A stretch of 47,911 nt of DNA from Verrucomicrobiales bacterium (GCA_029210205.1 JARGOD010000035.1:1-47911), one strand, 5' to 3'; positions 35,920-45,491 are shown, counted from the first letter of the stretch. Translations and numbers: made by a program. Notes: generated by a model from the sequence alone, not told the origin.

Positions 35920-37254
35920 ATGAGAATGATCCGCTTCTTCTTCGCCAGTGCACTACTGCTCTTCACCTGTTCCATCTATGCGCAGGATGGCAGCTCTGGA
36001 AACAACACGCCGATCGAAGTCGAGAAGATTACCTCCGACACGGCGATCAAAAATCGCATCAGGGAGATCTATGATGCGGTCGGTGGATTTGATTCGATCG
36101 AAATCACGGTAAAGTCCGGGGTCGTGACCTTAAGCGGAGAAGTCTCCACTTCGAAAGTGCAAAACGACGCGGTCTCTCTTTCGGAGCGCACCGATGGCGT
36201 TGTCCTCACGATCAACCGCCTCACCGAGCCTGTCGAAATCACGAGCCAGTTTGCTCCCGCCTACGAGAAACTTCAGCAAATGGGGCGCGGCATCGTCGTG
36301 AAGCTCCCACTTCTCGGAGCCGCTTTAATTATTCTGCTTCTGTCAGGCTACTTCGCGAGGCTCGTGGGACAGCGACATCGATGGCTCGAACGGCTTCCTT
36401 TTTCTTCACTCGGGAAGCAACTCGCGTTGCGAGCGGTGCGGGCAGTCATTGTGATTGTCGGTATTCTTCTAGCCCTCGAATTGCTCGATGCGACGGCCAT
36501 CGTCGGAGCAGTCATGGGCGCGGCGGGACTTGCGGGACTCGCGCTTGGTTTCGCTTTTAAAAACATCGTCGAGAACTATCTCGCCGGGGTGCTCCTCAGC
36601 ACGCGGAATCCGTTTGAGATTGGCGATGCTGTCGAGATCGATGGCCAGATTGGTAAAATCGCCCGCCTCACCTCGCGCGACACCGTCCTCGTCACCCTCG
36701 ACGGAAATCACCTCCGTATTCCAAATGCGAAGGTGATGAACTCTGTCCTCCTGAATTACTCGCGAAATCCCCTCCGCCGTTTCGATTTCTACGTCGGCGT
36801 CTCGACCGAATTTGATCTCGCTGAAGTGAAGCGGATTGCCCTCGAGACGCTGCGCAAAAATCCTGCCGTCCTCGACGACCCCGTCCCCATGGTCGCGATC
36901 GACAATCTTGGCGACAGTTCAGTTCAGGTGCGGCTCTTTGCCTGGCTCGATCAGAGCAAACACAGCTTCCTGAAAGTCAAAAGCGAATCAATCCGCCTCA
37001 TCAAAGAAGCCTTCGACGAGGCTGGGATTGAAATGCCGGAGCCGATTTACCGGGTTCATCTGCGCGATAGCGCGGCACCCGCTCCGCAAACGGTGAAAGT
37101 GGAAAAACCGGAGAGCGCCTTTGTCCCGACCCCAGTGACGGAAGAGGACCTCTCCGCAGACGACTCGATCGATGACCAGATCGAAGCGGAGGCCCTTGAA
37201 TCCGGGGAGGAGAATCTCCTCAAACCAAAACCTTCCAGAGAAAATAGTCCGTGA
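35920..37254 (+). CDS. Mechanosensitive channel of MscS type with BON domain
   Basis: A 444-residue protein. A signal peptide (1-21, ending IYAQ) precedes a BON domain at about 38-103 (IKNRIREIYDAVGGFDSIEI, VTLSGEVSTSKV), which would lie in the periplasm. Then come membrane segments at about 128-147 and 170-190, the pore helix 192-225 (ATAIVGAVMGAAGLAGLALG, FAFKNIVENYLAGVLL) and the MscS beta-domain (NPFEIGDAVEIDGQIGKIAR, RIPNAKVMNSVLLNY). The acidic C-tail (DDSIDDQIEAEALESGEE) is disordered. MscS releases solutes on hypo-osmotic shock; BON may tether to outer-membrane phospholipid. Two 12-bp repeats lie upstream. The next gene, an ECF sigma factor, starts 33 bp downstream. Confidence 0.9.
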   Translation: MRMIRFFFASALLLFTCSIYAQDGSSGNNTPIEVEKITSDTAIKNRIREIYDAVGGFDSIEITVKSGVVTLSGEVSTSKVQNDAVSLSERTDGVVLTINRLTEPVEITSQFAPAYEKLQQMGRGIVVKLPLLGAALIILLLSGYFARLVGQRHRWLERLPFSSLGKQLALRAVRAVIVIVGILLALELLDATAIVGAVMGAAGLAGLALGFAFKNIVENYLAGVLLSTRNPFEIGDAVEIDGQIGKIARLTSRDTVLVTLDGNHLRIPNAKVMNSVLLNYSRNPLRRFDFYVGVSTEFDLAEVKRIALETLRKNPAVLDDPVPMVAIDNLGDSSVQVRLFAWLDQSKHSFLKVKSESIRLIKEAFDEAGIEMPEPIYRVHLRDSAAPAPQTVKVEKPESAFVPTPVTEEDLSADDSIDDQIEAEALESGEENLLKPKPSRENSP

Positions 37255-37287
37255 GATTTTTCCTCGCAACGCGGTATCTTTTCAGCC

Positions 37288-37809
37288 ATGCAACGCGACA
37301 CCGAGGAATTCATCGAACTGCTGACCGGCGCCCAAAGCGCGGTTTTCGGCTACATCATGTCGCTGTGTCATGATCATGCCCGCTCTCAGGACATTCTTCA
37401 AGAGACTAACATGACTCTATGGCGCAAGGCGGAAGACTTCGAAGCGGGCACCAACTTCACGGCCTGGGCCTGCCGCACAGCCTACTTTCACGTCCTCAAC
37501 CACCGCCGCAAGCAGAGCCGCGAACAGCTCGTTTTTGATGAAGATGTTCTCGATTTCCTCGCAGAGCGACAGGAAGAGCGAACTCTCGACTCCCATGACC
37601 GGGTCGCCGCCTTGCGCGGCTGCCTTGAAAAGCTTCCGCAGGATCAACGGGAACTGGTCGATCGTCGCTATGAGCCGGGCGCTTCCGTTCAGGCCATCGC
37701 CGAATCAGACGGGAAATCAGAGGGAGCCATCTCCCAGGCTCTTTACCGAATCCGTGCTGCGCTTCAGCAGTGCGTCGAAAAACAACTCAGCAAAGAAAGT
37801 CTCGCATGA
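37288..37809 (+). CDS. ECF sigma factor
   Basis: A 173-residue sigma-70 family protein with region 2 at about 15-80 (AVFGYIMSLCHDHARSQDIL, NMTLWRKAEDFEAGTNFTAW) and region 4 at about 105-165 (LPQDQRELVDRRYEPG, then SVQAIAESDGKSEGAISQAL). It is of the Planctomycete/Verrucomicrobia type in which the partner gene encodes a FecR/LamG membrane protein. The stop overlaps the start of that partner (ATGA, 37806-37809), so the two are translationally coupled and the sigma factor is very likely released or held by the partner. The 5' gap to the MscS gene is 33 bp. Confidence 0.92.
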   Translation: MQRDTEEFIELLTGAQSAVFGYIMSLCHDHARSQDILQETNMTLWRKAEDFEAGTNFTAWACRTAYFHVLNHRRKQSREQLVFDEDVLDFLAERQEERTLDSHDRVAALRGCLEKLPQDQRELVDRRYEPGASVQAIAESDGKSEGAISQALYRIRAALQQCVEKQLSKESLA

Positions 37810-39371
37810 CCTTAAACGAACGACTTCAACGGGTCACTGAGATGACCTCAGCCCTGCTCGACGGCTCACTCGACAAAAGGGGTCAAGAAGAGCTGAACGA
37901 TCTCCTCCGCGGCGATCCAGATGCCTGTGAGCGCTACCTCGATCTTACCGAAGCACATGCCGCGCTGCTTCACGACCATGTCGGGGATGATCTCCTTCCG
38001 GATATTCCTGAAAATGTGACCCGTTTTCCTGCCTCGCAAAGATCACGACCCTGGCTTTGGGCCGCCGCTGCTGCCGCCGTGATTCTGCTCGCCAACGTTG
38101 CGGTCCTGAATTCCTTTCGCCCCGATAACGCTGCCGAGCCACAGGTGGATGGCGACTGGGTTGCTGTGGTGAGTCATGCCGTAGATCCTGTCATCTCCGA
38201 TTCCTCTTCTCCCATTGCTGAAGGAGACGCTCTGCCCGTCGGTAATTTTGATCTCAAGTCCGGGCTCGTGCAGATCGAGTTTTTCAGCGGCGCATCCGTG
38301 ATCGTCGAAGGCCCTGCCCTTCTCAACCTGAAATCGCCCTGGCTCATCGAGTGCCAACGCGGCCGCTTGCGCACTTTCGTTCCCGAGCCAGCTCAGGGCT
38401 TCACTATTATCACGCCTGAGTACAAAGCGGTGGATCTCGGCACTGAGTTCGCCCTGAGCGTCAACGAAAATGGGCACAGCGAACTGCACGTCGTTGACGG
38501 TGAAGTCCGCGTCGATGATTTCGCTGATCAGGAAATTCAGCTCATCGAAGGCGGCGGAGGGATCCGTTCGGCTGACGGCGAGATGGAAACGCTCACCGGT
38601 GGCGGGGGTGATTTTATCGGACGCGAACGACTACTCGATCTCGCTGCCGAAGACCGAAGGAGCAAGATGCAGGACTGGCGACGCATGAAACGGCAGTTCA
38701 GCAGTGATCCTGACACGCTCGTATTTTTTGATTTTGAATCCCAGGACCCGTGGGATCGCCAACTGACCAACAAAGCCGAATCCGGTCCCCATGCTGCCAT
38801 TATCGGCGCGCAATGGACCGAAGGTCGATGGAAAGAAAAAGGCGCGCTGGAGTTCAAGCGTATTACTGATCGTGTTCGGCTGGAGATTCCAGGTAAGTTT
38901 GACGCATTGACCTACTCCGCCTGGGTACGGGTCGAAGGCCTCGACCGCTGGCTCAGCTCTCTGATGCTGACCGACGGGTTTGGAATGGGAGAAGTTCACT
39001 GGCAGATAAGCGATCTCGGAGAAATCGTGTCCGGCATCAAATCGCCTCGACGCGATCCAAACACGACCTCACCTCCGGTCATCAAGCCGGAAGATCTCGG
39101 CCGGTGGATTCATCTCGCGACGACGCTGGATCGAAACGCTCAGCAAGTGATCCACTACGTAGACGGGAAAGCAGTCATCATCGATCCGAGAGACGACCTG
39201 CCGCCACTTAGAATTGGAGCTGCCGAAATAGGAAACTGGCAAGCTTCTAACGTCAAACCTCCCAAGAATTCTCCGATTCGAAGCCTGAATGGTCGCATCG
39301 ACGAGTTCATGGTGTTGAAACGGGCTCTGAGTGCGACTGAGGTTGCTGCGCTCTATGAGGCGGGGCGTTAA
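37806..39371 (+). CDS. FecR-LamG membrane protein, probable sigma regulator
   Basis: A 521-residue protein from the ATG at 37806, overlapping the sigma factor stop by 4 bp (ATGA). Residues 1-75 are a cytoplasmic acidic helical part with a sigma-binding-like LLDGSLDKRGQEELNDLL; a membrane segment follows (82-103). A FecR domain lies at about 110-260: VQIEFFSGASVIVEGPALLN, FTIITPEYKAVDLGTEFALS. A LamG/concanavalin-like module fills 310-520 (GRIDEFMVLKRALSATEVAA). This is an anti-sigma/sensor with an extracytoplasmic carbohydrate-type module. The same LamG-type end is seen in the Ser/Thr kinase at 2987-5050. Convergent with hppA. Confidence 0.88.
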   Translation: MTLNERLQRVTEMTSALLDGSLDKRGQEELNDLLRGDPDACERYLDLTEAHAALLHDHVGDDLLPDIPENVTRFPASQRSRPWLWAAAAAAVILLANVAVLNSFRPDNAAEPQVDGDWVAVVSHAVDPVISDSSSPIAEGDALPVGNFDLKSGLVQIEFFSGASVIVEGPALLNLKSPWLIECQRGRLRTFVPEPAQGFTIITPEYKAVDLGTEFALSVNENGHSELHVVDGEVRVDDFADQEIQLIEGGGGIRSADGEMETLTGGGGDFIGRERLLDLAAEDRRSKMQDWRRMKRQFSSDPDTLVFFDFESQDPWDRQLTNKAESGPHAAIIGAQWTEGRWKEKGALEFKRITDRVRLEIPGKFDALTYSAWVRVEGLDRWLSSLMLTDGFGMGEVHWQISDLGEIVSGIKSPRRDPNTTSPPVIKPEDLGRWIHLATTLDRNAQQVIHYVDGKAVIIDPRDDLPPLRIGAAEIGNWQASNVKPPKNSPIRSLNGRIDEFMVLKRALSATEVAALYEAGR

Positions 39372-39380
39372 GAGAAGCAG

Positions 39381-39402
39381 CCGAAGATGCTAAATCTTCC
39401 GG
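39381..39402. terminator. Bulged hairpin between FecR/LamG and hppA genes
   Basis: CCGAAGAT (39381-39388) pairs with ATCTTCCGG (39394-39402), one base bulged, with a GCTAA loop. It is followed by GAGTGGGCACTC (39405-39416). The genes converge here, so a bidirectional terminator is likely. Confidence 0.45.
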
Positions 39403-39417
39403 AAGAGTGGGCACTCA

Positions 39418-41595
39418 CTAAATCATCGACGCAATCACCAGCGCGACGACGCTCATCAGCTTCAGCAGAATATTCAGCGATGGTCCCGAGGTATCCTTGA
39501 ACGGATCGCCGACCGTATCACCGACTACCGCCGCCTTATGCGCCTCTGAACCTTTCCCCAACACGACACCGTCGACCTCGTAGCCCTCTTCGATCATCTT
39601 CTTAGCATTGTCCCAGGCACCCCCGGCATTGGATTGAAACAAGGCTAACAAGACACCCGTTACCGTCACCCCGACAAGGAGGCCGCCCAGCATTTCGGCT
39701 CCCCCGATGAATCCGACAGCAACCGGTGCCGCAACCGCGAGCACACCCGGCTTAACCATTTCTTTGATCGCCGCCTTCGTCGAAATCTCAACGCATTTCC
39801 CGTACTCTGCCTGTGTCAGGGCTTCGTCATAAATCTCACGATCATCCGAAGACCACTCTTCCGTGCGTTTTCCTTCGTTTCGATTCATCGCCTCTAGCCC
39901 TGCCTTTAACCCTGGAATCTCACGGAACTGACGGCGAACTTCTTCGATCATCGCCATCGCGGCCCGTCCCACCGCCTCCATCGAGAGCGCAGAGAAAAGG
40001 AACGGCAACATTCCTCCCACAAAGAGAGCGGCGACAACCTTAGGATCGGTCACCTCGATGACGAGCTTCATACCATGGGTTTGCTCCCAGGTTGTTTTGA
40101 AGGCAGCGAAAAGAGCCAAAGCCGTGAGGGCCGCGGAACCGATCGCGAATCCTTTTCCAATCGCCGCCGTCGTGTTCCCGACCGCGTCGAGCTTGTCTGT
40201 TCGTTGACGAACTTCTTTCGGAAGCTCGGCCATCTCCGCGATCCCTCCAGCGTTGTCAGAGATCGGGCCGTAGGCATCGACCGCAAGCTGAATACCCGTG
40301 TTCGAAAGCATCCCGACCGCCGCTATCGCAATCCCATAGAGACCGGCCATCTCGTAGGAGCCGAGAATCGCAATCGCGAGGACGATGATCGGAGCTGCTG
40401 TCGAAAGCATCCCAACACCGAGGCCTGAGATGATATTCGTCGCTGCTCCTGTGACTGATTGGCGCACGATTCCGATGACCGGTTTTTTCCCCGTGCCGGT
40501 GTAGTGCTCGGTGATATATCCGATCACAATGCCGGAAACGAGACCAAGAGCGATCGAGCCGAAAACACCTAGTGAAGAAAACTCTTTTCCATCAAGTGCC
40601 CAGGATTCAGGCAACATTCGGCCAATAATCAAAAACGCGCCAACGAGGAGAATGGCCCCGGAGACGAGCTCCCCGACATTCAAGGCCTTCTGAGGATCAC
40701 CTCCATCCTTCACCTTCACGAGAAAGGTGCCGACGATGGAAGCAAAGATTCCCAACCCGGCCAGCATGAGAGGGAGCAGAACTCCTCCAAGGGCGAGATT
40801 TTCAAACTCCGGCATCACCATGAAGACGGTTCCGAGCACCATCGTGCCAATGATCGACCCCACGTAGGATTCAAAGAGATCGGCACCCATCCCCGCGACG
40901 TCCCCAACGTTGTCTCCCACATTATCAGCAATCGTCGCTGGATTGAGTGGGTGGTCCTCAGGAATACCTGCTTCGACTTTTCCAACGAGATCAGCCCCGA
41001 CATCCGCGGCCTTTGTGTAGATACCGCCACCAACTCGCGCAAAGAGCGCAATCGACGACGCGCCGAAGGAAAACCCGGTAATGATTGTCATCACCTTGCT
41101 GATCGAATCGGCATCAGTGCCGATCGCTGATCCGAAAATCAAGAGAAGCAATCCAAGTCCTAACAAACCCAGACCGACAACGCCCAGTCCCATGACTGAG
41201 CCACCGGCGAAAGCAATGCTGAGCCCTTCGCCGAGACTCGTCCGCGCGGCATGAGTCGTTCTCACATTCGCCTTCGTCGCAACACGCATTCCGATGAATC
41301 CGGCGAGCGCTGAACAGATCGCGCCAACGATAAACGAAATCGCGACAAAGGGGGAACTGTTCTCCGGATCCCGAAATCCTCCAAAGGCGAGAAGCGCAGC
41401 AATACAGACGACGAAGATCGCGAGGACTTTGTATTCGGCGCGGAGGAATGCCATCGCTCCTACCGCGATGTTCTCGGCGATCTTTTTCATTGCGTCAGTT
41501 CCGGCTTCCTGCCTCGCAACCCAGGCAGATTTCCAGAAGGTGAAGGCGAGCGCAATGAGACCAAAAACAGGGATGAGAACCAAAAGGGATTTCAT
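39418..41595 (-). CDS. hppA: K+-dependent membrane-bound ion-pumping pyrophosphatase
   Basis: A 725-residue integral membrane pyrophosphatase with about 16 helices. The PPi-binding region is [20 protein letters not shown] at 189-208 and [20 protein letters not shown] at 218-237, with [19 protein letters not shown] near the end. The motif [10 protein letters not shown] (473-482) has Ala477 and Gly480 where K+-independent enzymes have Lys and Thr, marking the K+-dependent subfamily. Those may pump H+, Na+ or both; the ion cannot be decided here. The enzyme uses PPi from biosynthesis to energise the membrane. A 132-bp leader with two hairpins (41651-41688) precedes the ATG. Confidence 0.95.
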   Translation of the reverse strand: MKSLLVLIPVFGLIALAFTFWKSAWVARQEAGTDAMKKIAENIAVGAMAFLRAEYKVLAIFVVCIAALLAFGGFRDPENSSPFVAISFIVGAICSALAGFIGMRVATKANVRTTHAARTSLGEGLSIAFAGGSVMGLGVVGLGLLGLGLLLLIFGSAIGTDADSISKVMTIITGFSFGASSIALFARVGGGIYTKAADVGADLVGKVEAGIPEDHPLNPATIADNVGDNVGDVAGMGADLFESYVGSIIGTMVLGTVFMVMPEFENLALGGVLLPLMLAGLGIFASIVGTFLVKVKDGGDPQKALNVGELVSGAILLVGAFLIIGRMLPESWALDGKEFSSLGVFGSIALGLVSGIVIGYITEHYTGTGKKPVIGIVRQSVTGAATNIISGLGVGMLSTAAPIIVLAIAILGSYEMAGLYGIAIAAVGMLSNTGIQLAVDAYGPISDNAGGIAEMAELPKEVRQRTDKLDAVGNTTAAIGKGFAIGSAALTALALFAAFKTTWEQTHGMKLVIEVTDPKVVAALFVGGMLPFLFSALSMEAVGRAAMAMIEEVRRQFREIPGLKAGLEAMNRNEGKRTEEWSSDDREIYDEALTQAEYGKCVEISTKAAIKEMVKPGVLAVAAPVAVGFIGGAEMLGGLLVGVTVTGVLLALFQSNAGGAWDNAKKMIEEGYEVDGVVLGKGSEAHKAAVVGDTVGDPFKDTSGPSLNILLKLMSVVALVIASMI

Positions 41596-41650
41596 AGAAA
41601 CAAAACAAGGGGGTTATTCTTACGGGGACCCCATGATTGTAACTCACAGG

Positions 41651-41688
41651 CCGAAAGGCAAGGTTTCGGACCGAAAACTTTAGTTTTC
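41651..41688 (-). promoter_or_regulatory. Tandem hairpins in hppA leader
   Basis: CCGAAA-N7-TTTCGG (41651-41669) and GAAAAC-TTTA-GTTTTC (41673-41688) are perfect stems separated by three bases, 56 to 93 bp upstream of the hppA start. Read in the hppA direction there is no T-tract after them, so they look like a structured 5' leader. They may instead end transcription from the upstream gene at 41728. No known riboswitch was recognised. Confidence 0.35.
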
Positions 41689-41727
41689 TTTCTTGTAGTA
41701 TTCGGACTGCGTAGTGAACTCAATCAC

Positions 41728-42240
41728 CTACTTACCAAAGAGAAGCTGACTCGAAGTGCTTGCCGAGTTGAGAAGCGGAATGATCTTTCGATAGTATTCT
41801 CTAGTCTCAGGAGTTTCTACCAACGGCACAATGATTGAGCCATTACTTTGACGTACCCAATTCGAAGGAATCTCCGGCAAAGAATCTGTCGAAGCGATCT
41901 CGAGCGGGTGAGGAGAAATTAAAGTGTAATCAGGCACTGAAGTTGCCGAGACGTATGGATCTGCTCCAAGGGAAACTACCTTTTGGGCGATAAGCCAGAT
42001 CCGCTCTTCAAGACGGGACGCATTTTCATGACCATCCCAATAGAATCTCATCGACCGATAGTGATTAAGCGACTTTAGATAGGAGTCGACCGCATTTTCA
42101 CGCAGACCCTTTGCCTCCTGATTTTGAGCAAACTGCAGCGTGAGGAATCCTTCCATCCAAAGATCACCAAAACGGTTCTCATCGGAATGACTCACCGTGA
42201 GAATACCGAACAGACAGCCTAGTATCCAAAACGCCCTCAT
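41728..42240 (-). CDS. Small exported protein of unknown function
   Basis: A 170-residue protein with an N-terminal signal (MRAFWILGCLFGILTVSHS, cleavage near residue 19; the lone Cys in LGCL is a weak lipobox candidate). The mature part is helical at first (WMEGFLTLQFAQNQEAKGLR, then ENAVDSYLKSLNHYRSMRFY), reminiscent of one TPR-like helical pair, then a Ser/Pro-rich segment. No family was recognised and no catalytic motif is visible. It stands before hppA in the same direction with a gap of 132 bp, and is divergent from the PycTM-like gene (158-bp gap). The ATG start is followed directly by the hydrophobic core, which supports the start choice. Confidence 0.65.
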   Translation of the reverse strand: MRAFWILGCLFGILTVSHSDENRFGDLWMEGFLTLQFAQNQEAKGLRENAVDSYLKSLNHYRSMRFYWDGHENASRLEERIWLIAQKVVSLGADPYVSATSVPDYTLISPHPLEIASTDSLPEIPSNWVRQSNGSIIVPLVETPETREYYRKIIPLLNSASTSSQLLFGK

Positions 42241-42398
42241 AAAGATGACCCTAGTGAATTCAAGCGTGAACGAAAAGCAAATATTCCGGTTGCCCTACCG
42301 CGAGGTATTTTCGAAGTGAAAGAGCGTCCGTTCACCTTTATTTCTCATTCGGAAACAATTCGTTGAATGTCGTTCGATGACGGCTAAAAGAGGCACTC

Positions 42399-42947
42399 AT
42401 GAGTGCTGATTCTGACCACCCTTACTCTTCCAACGACGGTATCTATGTGCTTCGGACGACCCAACAAAATCAAGTTCAGCTCAATCTCATGGCTGACCAG
42501 AAAGCAAACATCGTCATTGGCGTTTCATTAATCTTCTTCACCGTCGCTCAGCGGCAGTTGGTCAATGGCCTCGGCGAAAATGAATTGCTGATTCTGCCGC
42601 TTATCATGCTGGCCACAGCAATGTTTGGCTCTTTCCTTCTCTCTGTTTTAGTCCTCGCACCAAAAATGAGGGCAACACGCCCCTGCAAACCTGAGGACCT
42701 TACTAATCCACTTTTCTTCGGGTCATTTCGCGCATCGAACGAAGACGACTACACCGATTTCCTTCTCAAACAGGTCGACGGTATCGAAACGAGTCGGCGA
42801 CTCTTGATTCGGGATATTCATCAGACCGGAAGCGTCTTGCACCGAAAATACAGGTTCCTGCGTCTCTCCTACATTTGCCTGACAACTGGAGTGATTGTCT
42901 CCGCGCTCTCGACGATCTGGATTCTCGTGGATGGATCAGCCGTCTAG
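42399..42947 (+). CDS. PycTM-like (DUF5706) membrane protein, orphan
   Basis: A 182-residue protein whose layout matches the Pycsar effector domain (PycTM). A soluble helix with VQLNLMADQKANIVIGVSLI at about 26-45 (family pattern: ADxKAxxxLG) runs into two membrane helices (35-53, 62-86). Then NPLFFGSFRASNEDDYTDFL (103-122), a helical region with KQVDGIETSRRLLIRDIHQT, a YRFLRLSYI motif and a third membrane helix (about 153-176) follow. In Pycsar antiphage defence such proteins are activated by cCMP or cUMP and disrupt the membrane. No cyclase gene is adjacent, so this could be an orphan effector or a housekeeping relative. Its stop overlaps that of mutS (CTAG). Confidence 0.65.
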   Translation: MSADSDHPYSSNDGIYVLRTTQQNQVQLNLMADQKANIVIGVSLIFFTVAQRQLVNGLGENELLILPLIMLATAMFGSFLLSVLVLAPKMRATRPCKPEDLTNPLFFGSFRASNEDDYTDFLLKQVDGIETSRRLLIRDIHQTGSVLHRKYRFLRLSYICLTTGVIVSALSTIWILVDGSAV

Positions 42948-45442
42948 CCGAAAAGCATCATTTGAGGATCATCTTCGTCCGACTCACCTTTCGCTCTCGT
43001 TGGCTTCTTTGCAGGTGGAGCGGCCTCGGCCGTCGAAGTCGGTTCACCTTCAAGGCCGGCAAGAATCTCCTTCGCACGATTGATGATCGAGTCAGGCAGT
43101 CCGGCAAGTCTCGCCACTTGAATTCCGTAGCTCTTATCAGCTGCACCCGGAACGATCTGCCGCAGAAAAATGATCTGATCGTTCCACTCCCGAACCGCGA
43201 TGTTGTAGTTATTCACCGCTGCTCGCGAATCAGCTAATTGTGTGAGCTCGTGATAGTGAGTTGCAAACAGGGAACGGCAGCCGACCTCATCGTGTAAATG
43301 CTCAACCACACTCCAGGCAATTGAGAGGCCGTCGTAAGTTGCAGTGCCCCGTCCGATTTCATCGAGAATAACGAGGCTCAGTTCCGTTGCGTTGTTTGCA
43401 ATCAACGCTGTCTCCGTCATTTCGACCATGAAAGTTGACTGTCCTTTCGCGAGGTCGTCACTCGCTCCGACCCGCGTGAAAATTCGGTCGACCAGCCCGA
43501 TCTCTGCGCTCTCGGCCGGCACAAAACTTCCGATCTGCGCCATCAGGGTGATGAGGGCGACCTGACGAATGTAAGTCGACTTACCCGCCATATTTGGACC
43601 GGTAATGAGCATGAAACGGTTATGCTCAGGGTGAACCTCCGTATCATTCGGCACAAATTTCTCATCACCGATGTTCTGGTCCAGCACAGGATGGCGACCC
43701 TTCTTAATCACAAGGTTCTGTGACTCGTTAAGGAAGGGACGGCAATAATCATACAATCGCGCCGTCTCTGCGAAGCTGGTAAGCACATCGATTTCAGCAA
43801 GAGCGGCTGCGGTTTCCTGAATCGCTTCGAGAGACTCAAGGATACTCTCTCGAAGGTTTAGAAATTCTTCATATTCCAGAGTCTTAAGGCGCTCGTCTGC
43901 TCCAAGGATTTTGTTTTCCATCTCCTTCAGTTCAGGCGTGATGAATCGCTCGGCATTCGCCATGGTCTGCTTCCTCGTATACTCAGGCGGCGTTTTCTCG
44001 AGGTGACTCTTCGTGATCTCAATGAAGTAGCCAAAGACTGCATTGTACTTAATTTTCAATGATGAAATCCCCGTGCGATCCTGCTCTCGCGCCTGCAAAT
44101 CAGCGACCCACTGCTTCCCTTCGCTGGTCGCCCGCCGCAACTCATCAATCGTTTTGCTGTAGCCATCGGAAAATATGCCTCCGTCTTTCAGCTGAGCGGG
44201 CGGCTCGTCGCAAATCGCATTCCCTAACAAATCTACCAATTCAGTGAAATCACCTAATCGCCCGCTTAACTCATCGATGAGCCCTCCTTCTCCGAGAGCA
44301 GCAATATGCTCTCTCACATCCGGAACCTTTCTCAGAGACAACTCCAACGCCTTGAGATCGCGAGCATTCCCCGATCCCTGACTGAGACGACTGATGGTTC
44401 TTTCAACATCGCGAACTTCCGAAAAAGACTCCCGGATCTGACTCAAGACAAAAGATTCCCGGATAAGCGATTCAACAACATCCTGCCGCTTAACCAGCAT
44501 TTCCAAGCTCCGGATCGGATGCAAGACCCAGTTCCTCAGCTTGCGAGCACCCATCGGTGTCGCAGTTCGATCGATCGCCCCGAGAAGCGAAGCTTTAACT
44601 CCGCCCGAACGGCTCGTCACCAGATCAAGATTCGCCTGACTCGACGCATCAATAAGGACGTAGGATTCTGTGCTGTATGCCTGCAGGCTCCGCAAGTGAG
44701 TCACACTGCGACGAAGCTGCGTTTCCACGTAGTGCAAAACCGCTCCTGCCGCTCCAATAGCCGGCAACAGATTCTGACAACCAAATCCATCTAGGGACTG
44801 GACTTTGAAATGCTGTTTCAGTGTGTACTCAGCCTGATCAATGAGAAAGGTGTAACCGTCGTAATCCAGTGCATTTGGGAGGAAGTCGAAATCAGACGCC
44901 TGCTCGTCTGAGAAAAGCAACTCACTTGGTCGAAGGCGGTTCAACTCATCTTCAAAGGCAGCTCGATCCACAAACTCGGTGACACGAAATTCCCCGGTGG
45001 TGTGCTCGATGTAAGCTAGCCCGATCTTACCCTTCATCTCAAACACCGCCGCAAGGTAGTTTGATCTCGCCGAATCGAGGAGATTTAAATCATCAATCGT
45101 CCCAGCACTGATGATTTGTTTGATCTCGCGCTCCACAATTTTGCCGGGCTGTGGCTCGCTCGTCTGCTCAGCGAGGGCGATTCGTTTCCCCGCCTTGATC
45201 AGCTTTGCCATATAACCCTCGGCAGCGTGATGAGGAACGCCACACATCGGCATTCCATTTCGCTTCGTGAGCGCCACGTTCAAAATCGGGGAGGCAACCT
45301 GAGCATCCTCAAAGAAAAGCTCGTAAAAATCGCCGAGCCGGTAGAGCAGTAAAACGTCATCAGGCAGCTCCCGGCGCATCGCCTGGTATTGCTGCATCAT
45401 GGGGGTCAATTTCCCTTCCGACTTTCCGCTTTTTCCTGCCAT
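42944..45442 (-). CDS. mutS: DNA mismatch repair protein MutS
   Basis: An 832-residue MutS. The mismatch-recognition domain opens TPMMQQYQAMRRELPDDVLL and has the YRLGDFYELFFEDA motif (Phe-x-Glu mismatch contact, here FYEL). Clamp and lever regions follow; the ATPase core holds Walker A GPNMAGKST (615-623), Walker B-type LVILDEIGRGTATYDGLSIA and the H motif FATHYHEL. The C-terminus DEDDPQMMLFG ends with a QMMLF, similar to the beta-clamp binding pentapeptide. It recognises mispairs and starts methyl-independent or -directed repair with MutL (not in this window). The start ATG at 45442 is clear. The 3' end overlaps the PycTM-like stop by 4 bp. Confidence 0.97.
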   Translation of the reverse strand: MAGKSGKSEGKLTPMMQQYQAMRRELPDDVLLLYRLGDFYELFFEDAQVASPILNVALTKRNGMPMCGVPHHAAEGYMAKLIKAGKRIALAEQTSEPQPGKIVEREIKQIISAGTIDDLNLLDSARSNYLAAVFEMKGKIGLAYIEHTTGEFRVTEFVDRAAFEDELNRLRPSELLFSDEQASDFDFLPNALDYDGYTFLIDQAEYTLKQHFKVQSLDGFGCQNLLPAIGAAGAVLHYVETQLRRSVTHLRSLQAYSTESYVLIDASSQANLDLVTSRSGGVKASLLGAIDRTATPMGARKLRNWVLHPIRSLEMLVKRQDVVESLIRESFVLSQIRESFSEVRDVERTISRLSQGSGNARDLKALELSLRKVPDVREHIAALGEGGLIDELSGRLGDFTELVDLLGNAICDEPPAQLKDGGIFSDGYSKTIDELRRATSEGKQWVADLQAREQDRTGISSLKIKYNAVFGYFIEITKSHLEKTPPEYTRKQTMANAERFITPELKEMENKILGADERLKTLEYEEFLNLRESILESLEAIQETAAALAEIDVLTSFAETARLYDYCRPFLNESQNLVIKKGRHPVLDQNIGDEKFVPNDTEVHPEHNRFMLITGPNMAGKSTYIRQVALITLMAQIGSFVPAESAEIGLVDRIFTRVGASDDLAKGQSTFMVEMTETALIANNATELSLVILDEIGRGTATYDGLSIAWSVVEHLHDEVGCRSLFATHYHELTQLADSRAAVNNYNIAVREWNDQIIFLRQIVPGAADKSYGIQVARLAGLPDSIINRAKEILAGLEGEPTSTAEAAPPAKKPTRAKGESDEDDPQMMLFG

Positions 45443-45491
45443 TTCGTGGCCTTCATCTTAGAGCGGGGGTCGGGCGCAGCAAGGTGGAGTT

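Noticed and set aside
41596-41727. Known riboswitch in the hppA leader
   Set aside because: The hairpins do not fit any riboswitch consensus I know; kept only as an undefined structured leader.
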